The translations under genes were made by a program, and so were the position numbers. 64,000 nt of DNA from CAVVAH01 sp963746175 (lineage in GTDB: Bacteria > Actinomycetota > Actinomycetes > JACCUZ01): NCBI GenBank assembly GCA_963746175.1, contig CAVVAH010000008.1, positions 310,001 through 374,000 on the forward strand, written 5' to 3'. The notes beneath the pieces were generated by a model, which ran no database searches, was not told the DNA's origin, and saw nothing but the letters and a program-made list of their open reading frames with translations. Shown one piece after another: positions 34,016-42,892 of the stretch (its first letter is position 1; each line of letters starts with the position of its first letter).

Positions 34016-34765
34016 GTGACGTCGACGACACCGACACCCCAGGGCCGGCCCGGGCCGCTCGCACTCGTCGGCAGCGGCGAGTACCTCCCCGTGATGGAGG
34101 CCGTCGAGCGGCGGCTGCTCGAGGGCCGGGCCCCGCGGTTCGTGCAGCTCGCCACCGCGGCGGCCCCGGAAGGCGTCGCGTCGCTGGCCCGCTGGCACCG
34201 GAAGGGCGCGGAGTCGGCCGAGCGGCTGGGCGTCGAGCAGGTCGTCGTGCCCGTGGTCGACCGGGTCAGCGCCGACGACGACGCGGTCGCCGGCCTGGTC
34301 GAGGGCGCCGGGCTGGTCTACCTCTCCGGTGGCAGCCCGCCGTTCCTGGCCGACACCCTGCGGGGCACAGCGGTGTGGGGGGCCATCGAGAGTGCGTGGC
34401 GCGGCGGCGCCGCCCTGGCCGGTTGCAGCGCGGGGGCGATGGCGCTGTGCGGCGAGGTGCCGAGCATCAGGCACCCGTTCAAGGGTCCTGTCCCCGGCCT
34501 GGGTGCGGCGCCCGGGCTCACGGTGCTGCCGCACTTCGACCGGTTCGCCCGGCGGCTGCCGGACACCGTGCTGCGCGCCATCTCGACCCGCACCGACGGC
34601 GTCGTCGCGGTCGGCGTGGACGAGGACACGGCGCTGGTCGGCAGTTGGCGGGACGACCCCGAGGAGTGGGAGGTCGTCGGCCGGCAGTCGGTGTGGCTGC
34701 TCACGCCCGACGGCCGCGAGGAGCACCCCACCGGCTCCGTCGTCCGCCTCCCCGCCCCCGGCTGA
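34016..34765 (+). CDS. Type 1 glutamine amidotransferase-like / peptidase S51-family protein
   Basis: A 249-residue class I GATase-fold protein. It has LALVGSGEYLPVMEA near residue 15, LVYLSGGSPPFLADTL near residue 100, and a Ser nucleophile elbow AGCSAGAMALCGE near residue 140, as in cyanophycinase and dipeptidase E. A His lies in VLPHFDRF. It could be a peptidase or an isopeptide hydrolase; there is no cyanophycin synthetase in the window. GTG start at 34016. Confidence 0.75.
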   Translation: MTSTTPTPQGRPGPLALVGSGEYLPVMEAVERRLLEGRAPRFVQLATAAAPEGVASLARWHRKGAESAERLGVEQVVVPVVDRVSADDDAVAGLVEGAGLVYLSGGSPPFLADTLRGTAVWGAIESAWRGGAALAGCSAGAMALCGEVPSIRHPFKGPVPGLGAAPGLTVLPHFDRFARRLPDTVLRAISTRTDGVVAVGVDEDTALVGSWRDDPEEWEVVGRQSVWLLTPDGREEHPTGSVVRLPAPG

Positions 34766-34791
34766 CATCTGGTCCACCGTCCGCAGTCCCC

Positions 34792-34852
34792 CGCGAGTGG
34801 TGGGTTCCGCAGCCCTGGACGGACATTCCGGATGCGCTACCCACCACTCGCG
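34792..34852. repeat. 14-bp perfect inverted repeat with 33-nt loop
   Basis: CGCGAGTGGTGGGT (34792-34805) and ACCCACCACTCGCG (34839-34852) are exact complements. It lies between the convergent S51-like gene and gatB. A bidirectional terminator is possible, but the long loop and absence of a T run make a mobile or interspersed palindrome an alternative. Confidence 0.55.
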
Positions 34853-34876
34853 GAGGGGTTGGTGCGGGCGTCGGGG

Positions 34877-36403
34877 CTAGGACTGGGACTGGCCGCAGCG
34901 CTCGAGGACGAGCTCGCGGACCCGGCCGGCGTCGGCCTTGCCCTGGGTCGACCTCATGACGGCGCCCACGACGGCACCGGCGGCCGCGACCTTGCCGCCG
35001 CGGATCTTCTCCGCGACGTCCGGGTTCGCGGCCAGCGCCTCGTCGACCGCGGCCAGCAGCGCGGTGTCGTCGCTCACGACCGCGAGGCCGCGACCGGCGA
35101 CGACGTCGTCGGGCTCGCCCTCGCCGAGCAGCACGCCCTCGATGACCTGGCGGGCCAGCTTGTCGTTGAGCGCTCCGGACTCCACGATCGCGACCACCCG
35201 CGCGACCTGTCCCGGCGTGATGGGGAGCTCGGCCAGGTCGACGCCGCGCTCGTTGGCGCTGCGGGCCAGCTCTCCGAGCCACCACTTTCGGGCCGCCTCG
35301 GACGGCGCACCGGCCGCGACGGTGCTCTCGACCAGGTCGACGGCGCCGGCGTTGACGAGCGACTTCATCTCGAGGTCGCTGACGCCCCAGGCTGCCTGCA
35401 GCTCGCCACGGCGTACGGACGGCGAGGGTGGCAGCGCGGCCCGCAGCTGCTCGACCCACTCGCGGGCCGGCGCCACCGGCACCAGGTCGGGCTCCGGGAA
35501 GTAGCGGTAGTCCTCGGCCTGCTCCTTCGACCGGCCGGACGTCGTGCTGCCCGTGTCCTCGTGCCAGTGCCGGGTCTCCTGCACGACCCGCTCCCCCGCC
35601 TCGAGCCGGGCGGCCTGCCGGCCCATCTCGTACCTGACGGCCCGCTCGACCGAGCGGAGCGAGTTGACGTTCTTCGTCTCGGAGCGGGTGCCGAGCGGGT
35701 CGGACGGCGAGCGGCGCAGCGAGAGGTTGACGTCGCAGCGCAGCGAGCCCTGCTCCATCCGCACGTCGGAGACGCCGAGGGTGCGCATCAGCTCGCGCAG
35801 CGCGGTGACGTAGGCCCGGGCGACGAGCGGTGCCAGGGCGCCGGTGCCCTCGACCGGCTTGGTGACGATCTCGATGAGCGGGATGCCCGCGCGGTTGTAG
35901 TCGACCAGCGAGTAGTCGGCGCCGTGGATGCGGCCGGTGGCACCGCCGACGTGCAGCGACTTGCCGGTGTCCTCCTCCATGTGCACCCGCTCGATCTCGA
36001 TGCGGAAGGTACGCGCGCCGTCGTCCGTCTCGACCTCGACGTCGAGGTGGCCGTCGGTGCAGATCGGCTCGTCGTACTGCGAGGTCTGGAAGTTCTTCGG
36101 CATGTCCGGGTAGAAGTAGTTCTTGCGCGCGAACCGGCACCACTCGGCGATGTCGCAGCCGAGCGCGAGCCCGACGCGAACGGTCGACTCGACGGCGGTC
36201 TCGTTGAGGACCGGGAGCGAGCCGGGCAGCCCGAGGCAGGTGGGGCAGGTCTGGCTGTTGGGTGGCGCGCCGAACTCGGTGGCACAGCCGCAGAACATCT
36301 TCGAGGCGGTGCCGAGCTCGACGTGCACCTCGAGCCCGAGCACGGGGTCGAACCGCTCGACCACGTCGTCGTAGTCGAGCAGCTCGGCTGTCCCCACCGT
36401 CAT
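34877..36403 (-). CDS. gatB: Aspartyl/glutamyl-tRNA amidotransferase subunit B
   Basis: tRNA-binding and amidating subunit of GatCAB. The 508-residue protein has the Zn site cysteines in MFCGCATEF and QTCPTCLGLPGSLPV, the Mg-site region (FYPDMPKNFQTSQYDEPIC), and the C-terminal helical and YqeY tail domains (RVVAIVESGALNDKLARQV). It follows gatA with a 64-residue ORF between. With gltX and tRNA-Gln in the window it completes the indirect Gln-tRNA route. Confidence 0.97.
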   Translation of the reverse strand: MTVGTAELLDYDDVVERFDPVLGLEVHVELGTASKMFCGCATEFGAPPNSQTCPTCLGLPGSLPVLNETAVESTVRVGLALGCDIAEWCRFARKNYFYPDMPKNFQTSQYDEPICTDGHLDVEVETDDGARTFRIEIERVHMEEDTGKSLHVGGATGRIHGADYSLVDYNRAGIPLIEIVTKPVEGTGALAPLVARAYVTALRELMRTLGVSDVRMEQGSLRCDVNLSLRRSPSDPLGTRSETKNVNSLRSVERAVRYEMGRQAARLEAGERVVQETRHWHEDTGSTTSGRSKEQAEDYRYFPEPDLVPVAPAREWVEQLRAALPPSPSVRRGELQAAWGVSDLEMKSLVNAGAVDLVESTVAAGAPSEAARKWWLGELARSANERGVDLAELPITPGQVARVVAIVESGALNDKLARQVIEGVLLGEGEPDDVVAGRGLAVVSDDTALLAAVDEALAANPDVAEKIRGGKVAAAGAVVGAVMRSTQGKADAGRVRELVLERCGQSQS

Positions 36404-36406
36404 GCT

Positions 36407-36601
36407 CTAGGCCTCGTCCTCGCCGCGGCGCAGCCGGCGGACGATGATGATCGTGCCCGTCACGAGCACGACGGCGTTGAGGAGCGCGTCGACCAGCTCG
36501 AGCCGGTCACCGTCCTCACGGGCCTGCTTCAGCCGCTGGATCGCGGTCCGGCCGGCCATCACGGTAGTGACGAAGGTGACGATCGACTTGATGTTCTTCA
36601 C
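36407..36601 (-). CDS. 64-residue single-helix membrane protein between gatA and gatB
   Basis: Starts at GTG 36601, overlapping the gatA stop (GTGA), and ends 3 bp before gatB. It reads KNIKSIVTFVTTVMAGRTA, a charged middle (LKQAREDGDRLELVD), a hydrophobic helix (LLNAVVLVTGTIIIV) and a basic then acidic tail. Tight coupling on both sides suggests co-expression with the amidotransferase, but nothing shows a functional link. Confidence 0.6.
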   Translation of the reverse strand: MKNIKSIVTFVTTVMAGRTAIQRLKQAREDGDRLELVDALLNAVVLVTGTIIIVRRLRRGEDEA

Positions 36602-38127
36602 TTCGCTGCCTCCGCGGCGGTCGTGGTCAGTGCGGTCAGGTCGGGTGCCTCGTCGATGAGCAGGTGGCCCCACCGGTCGGTGAGGGCGGCCTCGAGCGTG
36701 CCGCCGAGCCGGTAGAGCCGGTCGTCCTGCATCGGCGGGGCCATCACCTGCAGCCCCACCGGCAGGCCGTCCTCCGGCGCCAGCCCGACGGGCAGCGACA
36801 TCGAGGCGTTGCCCGCGAGGTTGGACGGGATCGTGCAGAGGTCGGCGAGGTACATCGCCATCGGGTCGTCGATGCGCTCGCCGATCCGGAACGCCGTCGT
36901 CGGCGTGGTCGGCGACACCAGCACGTCGGCCTGCGCGAACGCCGCGTCGAAGTCGCGCACCACGAGCGTGCGCACCTTCTGCGCCTGGCCGTAGTAGGCG
37001 TCGTAGTAGCCGCTGGACAGGGCGTAGGTGCCGAGCATGATGCGCCGCTTGGCCTCCGCGCCGAAGCCGGCCTCACGCGTGATCGACATGACGTCCTCGG
37101 CGCTGCCGGTCCCGTCGTCGCCCACCCGCAGGCCGTAGCGCATCGCGTCGAACCGGGCGAGGTTCGACGAGCACTCGCTCGGCAGGATCAGGTAGTACGC
37201 CGGGAGCGCGTACTCGAAGTGCGGGCAGTCGACCTCGACCACCTCGGCCCCCAGCGACGACAGCAGGTCGACGGCCTCACGGAACCGCTGCTCGACGCCA
37301 GCCTGGTAGCCCTCGCCACCGAGCTGCCGGACGACGCCGACCCGCATGCCGGTGATGTCCTGCTGCCGGGCAGCGGCGACGACGTCCGGGACCGGTGAGT
37401 CGATGGAGGTCGAGTCGCGCGGATCGTGGCCGGCGATGGTCGCGTGCAGCAGCGCGGCGTCCAGCACGGTGCGCGCGCACGGACCGGCCTGGTCCAGCGA
37501 CGAGGCCAGTGCGACCAGGCCGTAGCGGCTCACCCCGCCGTACGTCGGCTTGACGCCGACCGTGCCGGTGACCGCCGCCGGCTGCCGGATCGAGCCGCCG
37601 GTGTCGGTGCCCACTGCCAGCGGGGTCTCGAACGCCGCCACCGACGCCGCCGAGCCGCCGCCGGAGCCGCCGGGGATCCGGTCGAGGTCCCACGGGTTGT
37701 GGGTCGGGCCGAAGGCCGAGTGCTCGGTCGAGCTGCCCATGGCGAACTCGTCCATGTTGGTCTTGCCGAGTGCCACCACTCCCGCGTCGCGCAGCCGGGA
37801 GACCACGGTCGCGTCGTACGGCGGCCGCCAGCCCTCGAGGATGCGCGACCCGCACGTGGTGGGCACGCCCTCCGTGGCCAGCACGTCCTTGAGCGCCACC
37901 GGGACGCCGGCGAGCGGGCCGAGCGCCTCACCCGCGCTGCGGCGCGCGTCGACCCGGCGGGCGGCGGCGCGGGCGCCGTCGGCGTCGACGTGCAGGAAGG
38001 CGTGCACGCCGCCGTCGACGGCGGCGATCCGGTCGAGGTGGGCCTCGACGACGTCCAGGGCGCTGGTGTCGCCGGCCGCGACGGCCGCCGCCGTCTCGGC
38101 GGCGGTCAGCCGCGTGAGGTCGGCCAT
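36598..38127 (-). CDS. gatA: Aspartyl/glutamyl-tRNA amidotransferase subunit A
   Basis: Amidase-signature glutaminase subunit of 509 residues. The catalytic Lys is in VPVALKDVLATEG near residue 80. The Gly/Ser-rich signature IPGGSGGGSAASVAAFE and DTGGSIRQPAAVTG near residue 175 carry the cis-Ser and nucleophile Ser. It starts one base after the gatC stop and is translationally linked to the next ORF. Intact. Confidence 0.97.
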   Translation of the reverse strand: MADLTRLTAAETAAAVAAGDTSALDVVEAHLDRIAAVDGGVHAFLHVDADGARAAARRVDARRSAGEALGPLAGVPVALKDVLATEGVPTTCGSRILEGWRPPYDATVVSRLRDAGVVALGKTNMDEFAMGSSTEHSAFGPTHNPWDLDRIPGGSGGGSAASVAAFETPLAVGTDTGGSIRQPAAVTGTVGVKPTYGGVSRYGLVALASSLDQAGPCARTVLDAALLHATIAGHDPRDSTSIDSPVPDVVAAARQQDITGMRVGVVRQLGGEGYQAGVEQRFREAVDLLSSLGAEVVEVDCPHFEYALPAYYLILPSECSSNLARFDAMRYGLRVGDDGTGSAEDVMSITREAGFGAEAKRRIMLGTYALSSGYYDAYYGQAQKVRTLVVRDFDAAFAQADVLVSPTTPTTAFRIGERIDDPMAMYLADLCTIPSNLAGNASMSLPVGLAPEDGLPVGLQVMAPPMQDDRLYRLGGTLEAALTDRWGHLLIDEAPDLTALTTTAAEAAK

Positions 38128-38128
38128 C

Positions 38129-38452
38129 TCAGGCCTCCTCGTCGAGGATCCGCGGGACCCGGAACCGGCCGTCCTCGGCCGCCGGCGCGCCCGACAGCGC
38201 CTGGGCCTGGGTGAGGCCGGGCCGCACCTCGTCGGGGCGGGTGACGTTGGTCAGCGGCAGCGCGTGCGAGGTCGGCGGAACGTCGGCGGTGTCGAGGTCG
38301 CCGATCCGGGAGATCGCCGAGACGATCGCGTCCAGCTGGCCGCCGAACCGGTCCAGCTCGTCGGGCTCCAGTGCCAGCCGGGCGAGCCGGGCGAGGTGGG
38401 CCACCTCGTCGCGGGTGATCACGGGCGCCGTGTCGGGCGCGTGCTCGGACAT
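38129..38452 (-). CDS. gatC: Aspartyl/glutamyl-tRNA amidotransferase subunit C
   Basis: A 107-residue small subunit that stabilises GatA. It has VAHLARLARLALEPDELDRF near residues 18-37 and the conserved C-terminal RPDEVRPGLT...FRVPRILDEEA. ATG 38452 (MSEHAPDTAP) was chosen, with GAGGAG 12 bp upstream. A further in-frame ATG at about 38497 would add 15 residues. First gene of the gat cluster. Confidence 0.95.
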   Translation of the reverse strand: MSEHAPDTAPVITRDEVAHLARLARLALEPDELDRFGGQLDAIVSAISRIGDLDTADVPPTSHALPLTNVTRPDEVRPGLTQAQALSGAPAAEDGRFRVPRILDEEA

Positions 38453-38526
38453 CGCGGTGCTCGGCTCCTCGGTGGTCGGCAGGCAGCGAGGATCCATCCT
38501 AGTAAGGCTGCCGGTGCGTCCCGGAG

Positions 38527-40614
38527 TCAGGCGAGGGTGGCGAGCGGGACGACGCCGGACTCGGCCGGGAAGTGCTGCCCGAGCCAGCGGGTCAGCTGGT
38601 CGCCGGGTAGCGGGCGGCTGATGAGGAAGCCCTGGGCGAGGTCGCACCCGAGCGCCTGCAGCGCCCGCCACGTGTCCACGGTCTCGACGCCCTCGGCGAC
38701 GACCCGCAGGCCGAGCGAGTGCGCCAGGTCGACGATCGACCGGACGATCACCGCGTCGTCGGCGTCCGAGGTCATCCGCTGGACGAAGGACCGGTCGACC
38801 TTGATCTCGGAGACCGGGAGCCGCCGCAGGTGCACCAGCGAGGAGTAGCCGGTGCCGAAGTCGTCCAGGCTGAGGTCGACGCCGAGGCGGTCCATCGACT
38901 CCAGCGCCGCGGTCATGCGACCGGGGTCGGCCATCAGGACGTGCTCGGTGATCTCCAGCTTGAGCGCCCGGGCGGGCAGGTCGTGGTCGCGCAGCAGGTC
39001 GGCGACGATGGTGGCGAACGACGTGTCCGTGAGGTCGCGGACCGACACGTTGACCGAGACCGTGAGCTCGATGCCGGACCGCCACCACTGGGCCACCTGG
39101 GCGAGGGACTTGGCCAGCGCGATGTGCGTGAGGTGGCGCATCATGCCGGACTGCTCGACCAGGTCGAGGAACGCGTCGGGGTAGACCAGTCCGCGGTCCG
39201 GGTGGTCCCAGCGGACCAGCGCCTCGACGCCGACCGGCCGCCCGCCGGGGAAGGCGACGGTCGGCTGGAAGTGCATGACCAGCTCGCCGTTCTCGATCGC
39301 CCGGCGGATCGAGCCGAGCAGGTCCAGCCGGTCCGGCGTGTGGATGTCGCGCTCCGGGCGGTAGATCTCGACGCCGGTCCGGTCCTCCTTCGCCTGGTAC
39401 ATCGCGACGTCGGCGAGCTGCAGCAGCCGCGGGACGTTGTCGGTGTGCTGCGGGTGCAGCGCGACGCCGATGCTGGTCTCGACCTGCAGCGTCATGCCGT
39501 CCAGGTGGTACGGCTCGGTGAGCACGGCCCGGATCCGCTCGGCCGCCTCGACGGCGCTGTCCGCGTCGGGTACGTCGGGCAGCAGCACCGCGAACTCGTC
39601 GCCGCCGAGTCGGGCGACCGTGTCCTCCGGCCGCACGGCCCGGGCCAGCCGGTTGGCCGCGATCTCGAGCAGCCGGTCACCGGTGTGGTGACCGAGGGTG
39701 TCGTTGATCTCCTTGAAGCGGTCGAGGTCGAGCAGGCAGAGCGCCATCGGGCGGCCGGTGCGGATCGACACCTCGCCGGCCGTGGTCATCTGCTCGACCA
39801 GCCGCTTCCGGTTCGCCAGCCCGGTGAGGGCGTCGTGCAGGGCGGCCTGCTCCTTCTCGCGGGAGATGGTCGCCGTCTTGTAGACGAGGAACAGCGGAAG
39901 GAGGAGCAGCGGGATGAGCTGCCACGACGCGATGGTGACGACGACGACCAGCGGCGAGAGGGCGAGGACGGCGAACGTCGTGACGGCGTAGTACCCGATC
40001 TCGTCGGTGAAGTCCTCCCACCAGCTGGTCCCCTCGTGGAGGGTCGTCGCGGTGGCGACCATCGCGAGGTTGGCGACGAAGTAGACGACCCAGGCCAGGG
40101 CCAGGATCGGCAGCTGGTGGATCGACATCTCCGGCGCCGGCGTACCGGGCGACGGACGGAGGTCGGCGAGCCAGAGGACCCCGGCGGCGAGGCAGAGGCA
40201 GACCAGGTACTGGCCGGTGTTGAAGACGATGCGCCACAGCTGCTTGCGCTTGGCGATCTCGCCGAGCAGGACGCCCGCCCCGTGCACCAGCAGCGCCGGC
40301 CACGGTCCCCAGTAGAAGAGGATCGCGAAGACGAACGCCGTCGAGACGGTGACGCCCTGCGGGTCGTAGGAGCCGGCGGTGACGACCGGCCGGAGCTCGG
40401 CGAGCAGCACCAAGCCGGCGATCAGTGCCAGGGGCGCACCGCGGTCGACGTGGTCGGTCGCGGCGAGGTGACCGATCGCGACGCCGAACACGCACAGGGC
40501 GAACACGCCGTTGAAGGAGATCCAGCTCCAGAACCACCAGCCGCGGACGGCCTCGGCGACCGGGCGGCTCGGTGGCGCGACGCGCACAGGGACGGTCGTG
40601 GCGGGTCCCGCCAT
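38527..40614 (-). CDS. Membrane diguanylate cyclase / phosphodiesterase (GGDEF-EAL)
   Basis: A 695-residue c-di-GMP enzyme. About seven N-terminal helices form a MASE-like sensor (residues 25-260). A GGDEF domain follows (DALTGLANRKRL near 272; RLGGDEFAVLL near 345), with an RxxD product-inhibition site (RPED) five residues before GGDEF. The EAL domain has EALVRWDHPDRG, NVSVRD, LEITEH, DDFGTGYSS, EIKVDRSFV, AEGVET and QGFLISRPLP, so all metal and catalytic positions are there. Both activities look possible. GGAGGGG precedes ATG 40614. The signal sensed is unknown. Confidence 0.92.
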   Translation of the reverse strand: MAGPATTVPVRVAPPSRPVAEAVRGWWFWSWISFNGVFALCVFGVAIGHLAATDHVDRGAPLALIAGLVLLAELRPVVTAGSYDPQGVTVSTAFVFAILFYWGPWPALLVHGAGVLLGEIAKRKQLWRIVFNTGQYLVCLCLAAGVLWLADLRPSPGTPAPEMSIHQLPILALAWVVYFVANLAMVATATTLHEGTSWWEDFTDEIGYYAVTTFAVLALSPLVVVVTIASWQLIPLLLLPLFLVYKTATISREKEQAALHDALTGLANRKRLVEQMTTAGEVSIRTGRPMALCLLDLDRFKEINDTLGHHTGDRLLEIAANRLARAVRPEDTVARLGGDEFAVLLPDVPDADSAVEAAERIRAVLTEPYHLDGMTLQVETSIGVALHPQHTDNVPRLLQLADVAMYQAKEDRTGVEIYRPERDIHTPDRLDLLGSIRRAIENGELVMHFQPTVAFPGGRPVGVEALVRWDHPDRGLVYPDAFLDLVEQSGMMRHLTHIALAKSLAQVAQWWRSGIELTVSVNVSVRDLTDTSFATIVADLLRDHDLPARALKLEITEHVLMADPGRMTAALESMDRLGVDLSLDDFGTGYSSLVHLRRLPVSEIKVDRSFVQRMTSDADDAVIVRSIVDLAHSLGLRVVAEGVETVDTWRALQALGCDLAQGFLISRPLPGDQLTRWLGQHFPAESGVVPLATLA

Positions 40615-40795
40615 GCAGCCCCTCCTTGCGTCGCGCGTCCGGCCGTCGCGACACCCCCGCGCCGCCTCGGTTCCATGTCGGCGCTCCGAGGGGGTTCCTG
40701 AAGTGGTCCGTTCGGACACCACAGGGGCGCAGGGGGCCGCCGGACCGTAGATCTTCCGGTCCGGGACCAGGTCCGCGACAGATCGTGCGGTGCGC

Positions 40796-42892
40796 TCAGG
40801 CCTCCGCCGGGCGCGCCAGCGCCCGCGCCGCCTCGGGACCGTCGTCGAGCAGCGCCCGGAAGCCGGCCTCGTCGAGCACGGGCACTCCGAGCTGGACGGC
40901 TTTGTCATACTTCGTCCCGGGACTGTCGCCCACCACGACGAAGTCGGTCTTCTTGGAGACCGAGCCGGCCGCCTTGCCGCCCCGGGACTGGATCGCGTCC
41001 CGGGCACCGTCGCGCGAGAAGTCCTCGAGCGAGCCGGTCACCACCACCGAGAGCCCCTCGAGGGGACGCGGGCCGTCGTCGCCGCCTTCCTCCTCGAGCC
41101 GGACGCCGGACGCCCGCCACTTGTCGACGATCGCCCGGTGCCAGTCGACCTCCCACCACTCGCGCAGTGCCTCGGCGATCACGGGCCCGACCCCGTCGAC
41201 ACCGGCCAGCCGGTCGGCGTCCGCAGCGAAGACCGCGTCGACCGACCGCAGCTCGCGGGCCAGCGCCTGGGCGGCCGTCGGCCCGACGTGCCGGACCGAC
41301 AGGGCGACCAGGACCCGCCAGAGCGGCCGCTCCTTCGCGGCGGCGACCGCGGAGAGCAGCTTGGTGCCGTTGGCGGTGAGGCCGCCGTCCTTGAGCCGGA
41401 ACAACGGGGCCTGCAACAGCTTGTCGTCGTCGAGGTCGAAGACGTCGCCCTCGTCCTGCACCACCCCGGCGTCGAGCAGGGCGACCGCGGCCTCGTAGCC
41501 GAGCACGTCGATGTCGAACGCCCCGCGGCCCGCGAGGTGGAACAACCGCTCGCGCAGCTGGGCCGGGCAGGACCGGCTGTTGGGGCAGCGGATGTCGGCG
41601 TCCCCCTCCTTCTCCGGCTTGAGCGGCGTCCCGCACGCCGGGCACTCGGTCGGCATGACGAACGCGCGGACCTTCGACTCGTCGCGCAGCGCGATGACCG
41701 GCCCGACGATCTCGGGGATCACGTCGCCCGCCTTGCGCAGCACCACCGAGTCCCCGATCAGCACGCCCTTGCGCTCGACCTCTGAGGCGTTGTGCAGCGT
41801 CGCCTGCTCGACGGTCGACCCGCTGACGAAGACCGGCTCCATCACGCCGTACGGCGTCACCCGCCCGGTGCGCCCGACGTTGACCCGGATGTCGAGCAGC
41901 GTGGTCGTGACCTCCTCGGGCGGGTACTTGAAGGCGATCGCCCATCGGGGTGCCCGTGAGGTCGACCCCAGCCGGCGCTGCACCGACACCTCGTCGACCT
42001 TGACCACCACGCCGTCGATCTCGTGCTCGACGTCGTGCCGGTGCTCGCCGTAGTAGTCGACATAGCCCTGCACGCCGGCCAGGTCGTCGAGGACCCGGAA
42101 CCGGTCGCTGACCGGCAGGCCGAGCGCGCGCAGGGCGTCGTAGGCCTCGGACTGCCGGGCCGCGGTGAAGCCCTCGCGGGCGCCGACGCCGTGCACGACC
42201 ATCGTCAGCGGTCGGCTGGCCGTGACCCGCGGGTCCTTCTGCCGCAACGACCCGGCGGCGGCGTTGCGCGGGTTGGCGAACGGCGCCTTGCCGGCCTCGA
42301 CCAGTGCCGCGTTGAGGTCGGCGAAGCCCGCGACCGGGAAGAAGACCTCGCCACGCACCTCGAGCAGGGCCGGCACGTCCTTGCCCGTCAGCCGTTCGGG
42401 GACGTTGTCGAGGGTGCGGATGTTGAGGGTGACGTCCTCGCCGGTGGTGCCGTTGCCCCGGGTCAGGGCCCGGGTCAGCCGCCCCTTCTCGTAGAGGAGG
42501 TTGATCGCGACACCGTCGACCTTGATCTCGCACAGGTAGTGCACGGTGGCGGTCCCGCGGTCCCGCTCCACCCGGTCGGCCCACGCCGCCAGCTCCTCGG
42601 CGGAGAAGGCGTTGTCGAGGCTCATCATCCGCTCGAGGTGGTCGACCGCGGTGAACTCGGTCGAGAACGTGCCGCCGACGGTCTGGGTCGGCGAGTCGGG
42701 AGTGCGCAGGTCGGGGTGCGCGTCCTCGAGCTCCTGGAGCTCGCGCATGAGCTTGTCGTAGGCGCCGTCGGACAGGGTGGGCGAGTCGTTGAGGAAGTAG
42801 TCGAACCTGGCCCGGTCGATCGTCTCGACCAGCTCGGCGTGCCGGTGCTGCGGCGACTCGTCGGTCGGCGGGGTCGCCTTCGTGCGGCTCAC
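40796..42892 (-). CDS. ligA: NAD-dependent DNA ligase
   Basis: Seals nicks in replication and repair. The 698-residue protein has the adenylation Lys in CEIKVDGVAINLLYEKG near residue 118, the four-Cys Zn site (ECPACGTPLKP and CPNSRSCPAQL), helix-hairpin-helix repeats (about 440-560) and a C-terminal BRCT domain (LSVVVTGSLEDFSRDGARDA). GTG 42892 overlaps the stop of the MetE-like gene and has GGAGGT upstream. Intact. Confidence 0.97.
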   Translation of the reverse strand: MSRTKATPPTDESPQHRHAELVETIDRARFDYFLNDSPTLSDGAYDKLMRELQELEDAHPDLRTPDSPTQTVGGTFSTEFTAVDHLERMMSLDNAFSAEELAAWADRVERDRGTATVHYLCEIKVDGVAINLLYEKGRLTRALTRGNGTTGEDVTLNIRTLDNVPERLTGKDVPALLEVRGEVFFPVAGFADLNAALVEAGKAPFANPRNAAAGSLRQKDPRVTASRPLTMVVHGVGAREGFTAARQSEAYDALRALGLPVSDRFRVLDDLAGVQGYVDYYGEHRHDVEHEIDGVVVKVDEVSVQRRLGSTSRAPRWAIAFKYPPEEVTTTLLDIRVNVGRTGRVTPYGVMEPVFVSGSTVEQATLHNASEVERKGVLIGDSVVLRKAGDVIPEIVGPVIALRDESKVRAFVMPTECPACGTPLKPEKEGDADIRCPNSRSCPAQLRERLFHLAGRGAFDIDVLGYEAAVALLDAGVVQDEGDVFDLDDDKLLQAPLFRLKDGGLTANGTKLLSAVAAAKERPLWRVLVALSVRHVGPTAAQALARELRSVDAVFAADADRLAGVDGVGPVIAEALREWWEVDWHRAIVDKWRASGVRLEEEGGDDGPRPLEGLSVVVTGSLEDFSRDGARDAIQSRGGKAAGSVSKKTDFVVVGDSPGTKYDKAVQLGVPVLDEAGFRALLDDGPEAARALARPAEA

